A program made the translations under genes and the position numbers. A DNA stretch of 10,878 nt. It comes from an uncultured Clostridia bacterium. GTDB taxonomy: Bacteria; Bacillota; Clostridia; TANB77; CAG-508. The stretch lies in NCBI GenBank assembly GCA_944390615.1, contig CALXRJ010000194.1:1-10878 (forward strand), read 5' to 3'. Positions 7,774 to 10,878 of this stretch are shown here, in pieces. Each line of letters opens with the position of its first letter. The stretch's first letter is position 1. The notes beneath the pieces were generated by a model, which was not told where the DNA came from, ran no database searches, and worked only from the letters and a program-made list of their open reading frames with translations.

Positions 7774-8439
7774 TTATTCAGTATATTTTTGTTTTGGTAT
7801 TTCATCTTTTTGTAAATATTTTTTTAATTTTGTTAAACTAGAAAATTCTAGTATCGGTAAATTGGTTTCTAAAGAAGAATAGGTATCATTAGGTCGTCTA
7901 ATCCTAAAAATAGAGTAAGGCTTTTTATGGTAGATGGAAATTAAATCTTTTGGTTTATCATCAATAAATATACAGTTAGAAAAATCAAGTGGTAAATCAC
8001 CTTTCAGTGTAATCATGGGAAAAACACCATCTACCAATTTTAATAAACCAGAACCTGCAATCTTTACAGTTTGAAAATATACTTCTTTTTCATTATATGA
8101 TAAGATATAAACTTTATGTCCTTGTTTTTTTAGATATTGTAAAAAAGATATAGCATCATCAAAAATATATTTTTTACCATCAAAAATTACCTTATTTACC
8201 ATAAAGGTTGCTTGAGATATATCATAATGATAAATATTTTCTGAAAAATAAGAAATCAATTCATAAATATCAAAAATATTGGTAGCTCCTCTTCTGAATT
8301 TTTGAGTAAGAATTTGTAAAATAGTTTCAAAGTTATCATCAGAATGTTCAGAAATATAGTTTGCTAAGATATTTAGCATATCTCTTGTAAGCAATGGCGT
8401 ATTGTATAAGGTATGGTCAAAATCTATAAAATAATTCAT
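7774..8439 (-). CDS. HAD-superfamily hydrolase, 221 aa
   Basis: This is probably a soluble phosphatase of the haloacid dehalogenase superfamily. Motif I is FIDFDHTLYNT (4-14), with nucleophile D6 and acid/base D8. Motif II is the Ser of VYILSYNE (S114). A Lys for motif III is probably K146 in TLKGD, and motif IV is FIDDKPKD (158-165) with D160 and D161 for magnesium. Between motifs I and II there is an alpha-helical cap of about 90 residues (C1 type). The substrate cannot be told, since such enzymes act on many small phosphates. The start at 8439 is supported by GGAGG (8449-8445) 5 nt before it. An in-frame ATG at 8478 would overlap the -10 box and is rejected. It is the first gene of an operon with yvcK. 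Confidence 0.85.
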   Translation of the reverse strand: MNYFIDFDHTLYNTPLLTRDMLNILANYISEHSDDNFETILQILTQKFRRGATNIFDIYELISYFSENIYHYDISQATFMVNKVIFDGKKYIFDDAISFLQYLKKQGHKVYILSYNEKEVYFQTVKIAGSGLLKLVDGVFPMITLKGDLPLDFSNCIFIDDKPKDLISIYHKKPYSIFRIRRPNDTYSSLETNLPILEFSSLTKLKKYLQKDEIPKQKYTE

Positions 8440-8468
8440 AAGAGCCTCCAAAGTTTTAAACTTTATAC

Positions 8469-8497
8469 ATATTAGCATAATGCGATTTTTAAGTCAA
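8469..8497 (-). promoter_or_regulatory. Promoter of the HAD hydrolase-yvcK operon
   Basis: On the minus strand, TTGACT (8497-8492) and TAATAT (8474-8469) are 17 bp apart, a near-consensus sigma-A promoter. Start of transcription would be near 8462, with a leader of about 23 nt before the ATG at 8439. A short palindrome (AATTCG-T-CGAATT, 8520-8532) lies some 22 bp upstream of the -35 box and could be an operator, but it is AT-rich and may be chance. Confidence 0.8.
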
Positions 8498-8540
8498 GTA
8501 GTGCAGCACACCTTTAGTTAATTCGTCGAATTTAAAAAAG

Positions 8541-8789
8541 GTTACAATTCACGGCTGGAAAAGTCCGCCTCCCATGGTTATGGTTATAAAATTTATGGCA
8601 TTCCTCGGCTCCCGGCATACCGGAAGAGCATCTAAACTTAAATAAAACGAGCCTCTCGCTGCATCTTTCGCGCTTCCTCATTTTATTTAAGTTAAGATGC
8701 TCTATCCGGTATTCTGGTCACATTCGTCATGCCATAAATTTTATAACCATAACCATGGGAGGCGGATTTTTCCAGCCGTGCGTTGTAAC
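8541..8789. repeat. Large hairpin element, copy 1 (outer arms plus conserved core 8589-8741)
   Basis: The 249-nt element fills most of the 449-nt intergenic space between the HAD and rpiB starts. Outer arms 8541-8601 and 8729-8789 form a 61-nt inverted repeat without gaps: 58 Watson-Crick pairs, two G.T and one mismatch. An inner stem pairs 8617-8647 with 8681-8712, interrupted only by an A.A mismatch and one bulged A. The 33-nt apical loop (8648-8680) begins with a CGAG-CCT-CTCG mini-hairpin. Unpaired segments at the junction carry CATTCCTCGG (8599-8608) and CACATTCGTC (8719-8728). The 153-nt core matches copy 2 without gaps at 120 of 153 positions (hand count), whereas the outer arms are unrelated to those of copy 2. 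The arms are GC-richer than the surrounding DNA. It codes for no protein that I can support, and I do not recognise the family. Confidence 0.9.
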
Positions 8790-8828
8790 TTAAAAAATGC
8801 AAAACTTAGAAAATTTTTCTATATTTTA

Positions 8829-8857
8829 TTGAATTATAGGGCAAATTATGTTATAGT
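8829..8857 (+). promoter_or_regulatory. Promoter of the rpiB-like / TagO-rubredoxin operon
   Basis: TTGAAT (8829-8834) and TATAGT (8852-8857) are 17 bp apart, the same -35 sequence as the polysaccharide operon promoter. Transcription would start near 8864, with a leader of about 25 nt. The promoter begins 40 bp after the hairpin element ends, so the element is not part of the mRNA leader. Confidence 0.72.
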
Positions 8858-8888
8858 AAAAAAAGAAAAAAGCGAAGGAGGAAAGGGA

Positions 8889-9335
8889 ATGATAGCAATC
8901 GGTAGCGACCATGGAGGTTACAAATTAAAAGAAGAAATCAAAAAATATTTAGAAGAAATGGAAATTGAATATAAAGACTTTGGAACCGATTCAGAAGAAA
9001 GAACAGATTATCCAATCTATGCAAAAAGAGTGGCTGAATCGATTTTGAAAAAAGAATGTGATAAAGGAATATTACTTTGTAAATCAGGTTGTGGTATGGA
9101 AATTGTTGCCAACAAATTTAAAGGAATTAGAGCAGGACTTATTGTAAACGAAAATGAAGCAAGACGTGCCAAAGCAGATGATGATATCAATGTAATAACT
9201 ATTAGTGGTAGTAATACATCCATTGCAGAAGCCATAAAAATCATTCGAATGTGGCTTGGAACTGAATTCAAAGGTGGAAGATACCAAGAAAGAATTGAAA
9301 TGATTTATAACATAGAAAAAGAAAATATGAAATAA
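8889..9335 (+). CDS. rpiB: RpiB/LacA/LacB-family sugar-phosphate isomerase, 148 aa
   Basis: Family members interconvert aldose and ketose phosphates (ribose 5-P/ribulose 5-P for RpiB, galactose 6-P/tagatose 6-P for LacAB) in the cytoplasm. The N-terminal IGSDHGGYKLKEEI (4-17), DYPIYAKRVA (40-49), ILLCKSGCGMEIVANKFKG (61-79), RAGL and the closing EFKGGRYQERI (126-136) give the fold and the active-site Cys, C64. The start is fixed by GAAGGAGG (8874-8881) 7 nt before the ATG. The in-frame extension up to 8697 only reads through the hairpin element. Some residues differ from classical RpiB as I recall it: CKSGCG instead of CGTGIG, ADDDINV where HND-x-NV is usual, and GGRY for GGRH. The substrate may therefore differ. 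It is cotranscribed with the downstream transferase (17-nt gap). Confidence 0.85.
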   Translation: MIAIGSDHGGYKLKEEIKKYLEEMEIEYKDFGTDSEERTDYPIYAKRVAESILKKECDKGILLCKSGCGMEIVANKFKGIRAGLIVNENEARRAKADDDINVITISGSNTSIAEAIKIIRMWLGTEFKGGRYQERIEMIYNIEKENMK

Positions 9336-9352
9336 TTAAGGAGGCATAAGAT

Positions 9353-10591
9353 ATGTGGGGAAATATAGCAATATCGTTCTTATTGGCATTTATAGTAGCA
9401 TTTATGGTAACCCCATATTCTATAAAAATAGCAAAAAAAATAGGAGCAATTGATATTCCAAAAGATGACAGAAGAATGAGAAAAAAACCAATCCCAAAAT
9501 TAGGCGGAGTTGCAGTAATTGCAGGATTTGCTATATCGCTAATCTATTTAGTAGCAGTTATGAGCATCGAAGGGAGTATCAACTTATTTGATAATAATGA
9601 ATATTTTAAAAAATTAGTAGGAATTGGATTAGGAGTCATCATTATTACCATTACAGGAATTATAGATGATACCAAAACACTAAAACCATTACAAAAATTA
9701 TTTGGACAAGTTTTAGCAGCAGTAGTTGCAGTAGCTTTTGGGGTACAAATTAACAATATTGAAATACCGTATTTCAATAGCTTAGGACTATCTTATGAGG
9801 TATCTATTGTGGCAACCATTATTTGGATATTAGTTATCACCAATGCCATTAATTTGATCGATGGTTTAGATGGTTTATCATCAGGAATTGCCTTGATTTC
9901 CTGTATCTCATTACTCATTATTTTTGCCCTAAATGACTCCCCAATGATAGCTATTCTTATGATAACATCACTTATTGGAGCATTAGTAGGATTTTTACCA
10001 TTTAACTTTTCACCAGCCAAAACATTTATAGGAGATACTGGCTCCAATTTTTTAGGATATATACTTTCAGTCGTATCCATCTTAGGGGTAGCAAAAACAT
10101 ATACAGCAGTAGTAATTGCACTTCCTATCTTAGTATTAGGATTACCAATATTTGATGTAACCTGGGCCATTATCAGAAGAATCATAAAAGGAAAATCCAT
10201 AAAAGCAATATTTAAAGCAGATAAAGGACATTTACATCATCGATTAGTAGCCAATGGTTTTTCACAAAAACAAGCAGTCTTGGTTTTATATGCAGTAAGT
10301 GCAGCACTAGGCCTATTTGCTATTATTATATTAGAAAGTGGCATTTGGAAAGCGTTATCATTTTTATTAATGGTAATAGCAGCACTATTTTTAGGATATA
10401 GAAACTTTTTAACTGAAAAAGATGAAAAAGGCGAAAAATACGAATGTGGTGTTTGCAAATATATCTATAATCCTAAAACCGGAAACGAAAAAGCCGGAAT
10501 ACCACCAGGGACAGATTTCGAAGATTTGCCAGATACTTGGGTTTGCCCAGTATGTGGTGAAAGTAAAGATGTTTTTGAAATTCATAAATAA
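9353..10591 (+). CDS. Polyprenyl-phosphate GlcNAc-1-P transferase (TagO/WecA type) with C-terminal rubredoxin domain, 412 aa
   Basis: Residues 1-350 form an integral membrane transferase that moves a HexNAc-1-phosphate from a UDP-sugar to undecaprenyl phosphate, the first step of teichoic acid or capsule-type glycan synthesis. About eleven hydrophobic segments are seen. Family motifs are KPIPKLGGVA (45-54), GIIDDTKTLKPLQK (102-115) with D105/D106, NLIDGLDGL (167-175), FIGDTGSN (225-232) and the WecA/TagO-type HLHHRL (293-298). Residues 363-409 after a short charged linker are a full rubredoxin: YECGVC with C365/C368, GIPPGTDFEDLPDTWVCPVC with C398/C401, ending KDVFEIHK. The four Cys would bind one iron. 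Two spans follow the cytoplasmic HHR loop, so the rubredoxin should face the cytoplasm. AAGGAGG lies 8 nt before the ATG. The frame is continuous, with no internal start site before the rubredoxin. The fusion is unusual. Confidence 0.9.
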   Translation: MWGNIAISFLLAFIVAFMVTPYSIKIAKKIGAIDIPKDDRRMRKKPIPKLGGVAVIAGFAISLIYLVAVMSIEGSINLFDNNEYFKKLVGIGLGVIIITITGIIDDTKTLKPLQKLFGQVLAAVVAVAFGVQINNIEIPYFNSLGLSYEVSIVATIIWILVITNAINLIDGLDGLSSGIALISCISLLIIFALNDSPMIAILMITSLIGALVGFLPFNFSPAKTFIGDTGSNFLGYILSVVSILGVAKTYTAVVIALPILVLGLPIFDVTWAIIRRIIKGKSIKAIFKADKGHLHHRLVANGFSQKQAVLVLYAVSAALGLFAIIILESGIWKALSFLLMVIAALFLGYRNFLTEKDEKGEKYECGVCKYIYNPKTGNEKAGIPPGTDFEDLPDTWVCPVCGESKDVFEIHK

Positions 10592-10599
10592 TCAAAAAT

Positions 10600-10636
10600 A
10601 GAGCCATCAGGAGCAAGTCCTTTTGGTCTCTTTTTT
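10600..10636 (+). terminator. Probable intrinsic terminator of the rpiB-transferase operon
   Basis: AGAGCCA (10600-10606) pairs with TGG-T-CTCT (10624-10631) with one bulged T. An inner AGGA/TCCT helix lies at 10609-10612 and 10618-10621, and T6 (10631-10636) follows. It begins 9 nt after the stop codon. Its 3' half and U-run lie inside the left arm of hairpin element copy 2. Confidence 0.6.
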
Positions 10637-10878
10637 GGGTTTACAGGCAAAGGTTGGGGGGGGACATCATAAATTTATTTCATTCCTCGGTTCAATCCGT
10701 ACATGAAGAGCTTCTAAATGAAAAACAAACGAGCCTCTCGCTACATTCTTCGCGCTTCCTCATTTGTTTTTCATTAAGAAGCTCTATCACGTACTCCAAT
10801 CACATTCGTCATTACATAAATTTATGATGTCCCCCCCCAACCTTTGCCTGTAAACCCAAAAAAGAGACCAAAAGGACT
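10616..10878. repeat. Large hairpin element, copy 2 (outer arms plus conserved core 10671-10823), reaching the window edge
   Basis: Outer arms 10616-10678 and 10816-10878 form a 63-nt perfect inverted repeat, including eight G opposite eight C. The right arm runs to the last base of the window, so the true length is unknown. The inner stem pairs 10699-10729 with 10763-10794, with the same A.A mismatch and bulged A as copy 1 and one extra A.C mismatch. The 33-nt loop (10730-10762) is identical to copy 1 at 30 of 33 positions. The unpaired CATTCCTCGG (10681-10690) and CACATTCGTC (10801-10810) are invariant and sit at identical spacing. It has the same orientation as copy 1, 2082 bp away. The left arm holds the 3' half of the upstream terminator, and the right arm is its mirror image. 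Confidence 0.9.

Noticed and set aside
8648..8687. Minus-strand peptide NEEARKMQREARF in the loop of copy 1
   Set aside because: The same frame meets a TAG stop in copy 2 at the corresponding place, and the differences between copies follow base pairing rather than codons. The element is not coding.
8541..8789. Hairpin element as an ordinary insertion sequence or CRISPR-like repeat
   Set aside because: There is no transposase gene and no visible target-site duplication at the arm ends. There are only two dispersed copies with no spacer array.
8834..8839. TATAAT on the minus strand that could drive a transcript through copy 1
   Set aside because: No acceptable -35 box lies 16-18 bp upstream, and it overlaps the rightward promoter's -35 region. 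The match is by sequence composition.
8697..8888. In-frame N-terminal extension of the RpiB-like protein
   Set aside because: It translates the right half of the hairpin element and the promoter. The strong ribosome binding site at 8874-8881 and the family's normal N-terminus put the start at 8889.
9544..10458. Minus-strand open frames opposite the transferase gene
   Set aside because: They lie antisense to a well-supported membrane protein, show no family motifs and have no ribosome binding sites. They are composition shadows.

Overview
The window looks like chromosomal DNA of a very AT-rich, low-GC, spore-forming anaerobe of the Clostridia type. The grounds are A/T-biased codon use, strong AGGAGG-type ribosome binding sites, TTGnnn-17-TATAAT-like promoters, a BofA-family sporulation protein, a folate-type TrmFO, a YvcK protein and a rubredoxin domain. 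No species can be named from the sequence. I see no tRNA, rRNA, CRISPR array or transposase.

Layout. (1) 1-470: the 3' end of trmFO. (2) 534-6037: a five-gene, same-strand cell-surface polysaccharide operon behind a near-consensus promoter: a GT2 glycosyltransferase, an O-antigen ligase/Wzy-like membrane protein, a membrane-anchored SH3-GH25 lysozyme-like protein, a GT4 glycosyltransferase and a second GT2 glycosyltransferase. It is followed by a small bofA-like gene at 6108-6359. (3) A long hairpin at 6364-6422 separates this block from leftward genes: rpsT (ribosomal protein S20, own promoter), yvcK, and a HAD-family hydrolase that heads a two-gene operon with yvcK. (4) 8440-8888: a divergent intergenic region holding back-to-back promoters and, between them, a large hairpin element (copy 1). 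(5) 8889-10591: a rightward operon of an RpiB/LacAB-type sugar-phosphate isomerase and a polyprenyl-phosphate GlcNAc-1-P transferase (TagO/WecA type) that carries a complete rubredoxin domain at its C-terminus. (6) 10600-10878: a terminator running into a second copy of the hairpin element (copy 2), whose right arm reaches the window edge.

How the genes fit together. The TagO/WecA-type enzyme would start a lipid-linked glycan on undecaprenyl phosphate. The GT2 and GT4 enzymes would extend a glycan, the Wzy/ligase-like protein would polymerise or transfer it outside the membrane, and the GH25 protein could cut peptidoglycan where the polymer is attached or exported. YvcK is linked in other Firmicutes to UDP-sugar sensing and cell-wall control. 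That these loci serve one pathway is inference.

The strongest candidates for something undescribed are two. The first is the pair of hairpin elements: a 153-nt core, collinear without gaps between the copies, with about eight compensatory base-pair changes, the same A.A mismatch and bulged A, and invariant unpaired motifs, enclosed by 48-63 nt arms that are near-perfect inverted repeats within each copy but unrelated between copies. The second is the TagO/WecA-rubredoxin fusion.
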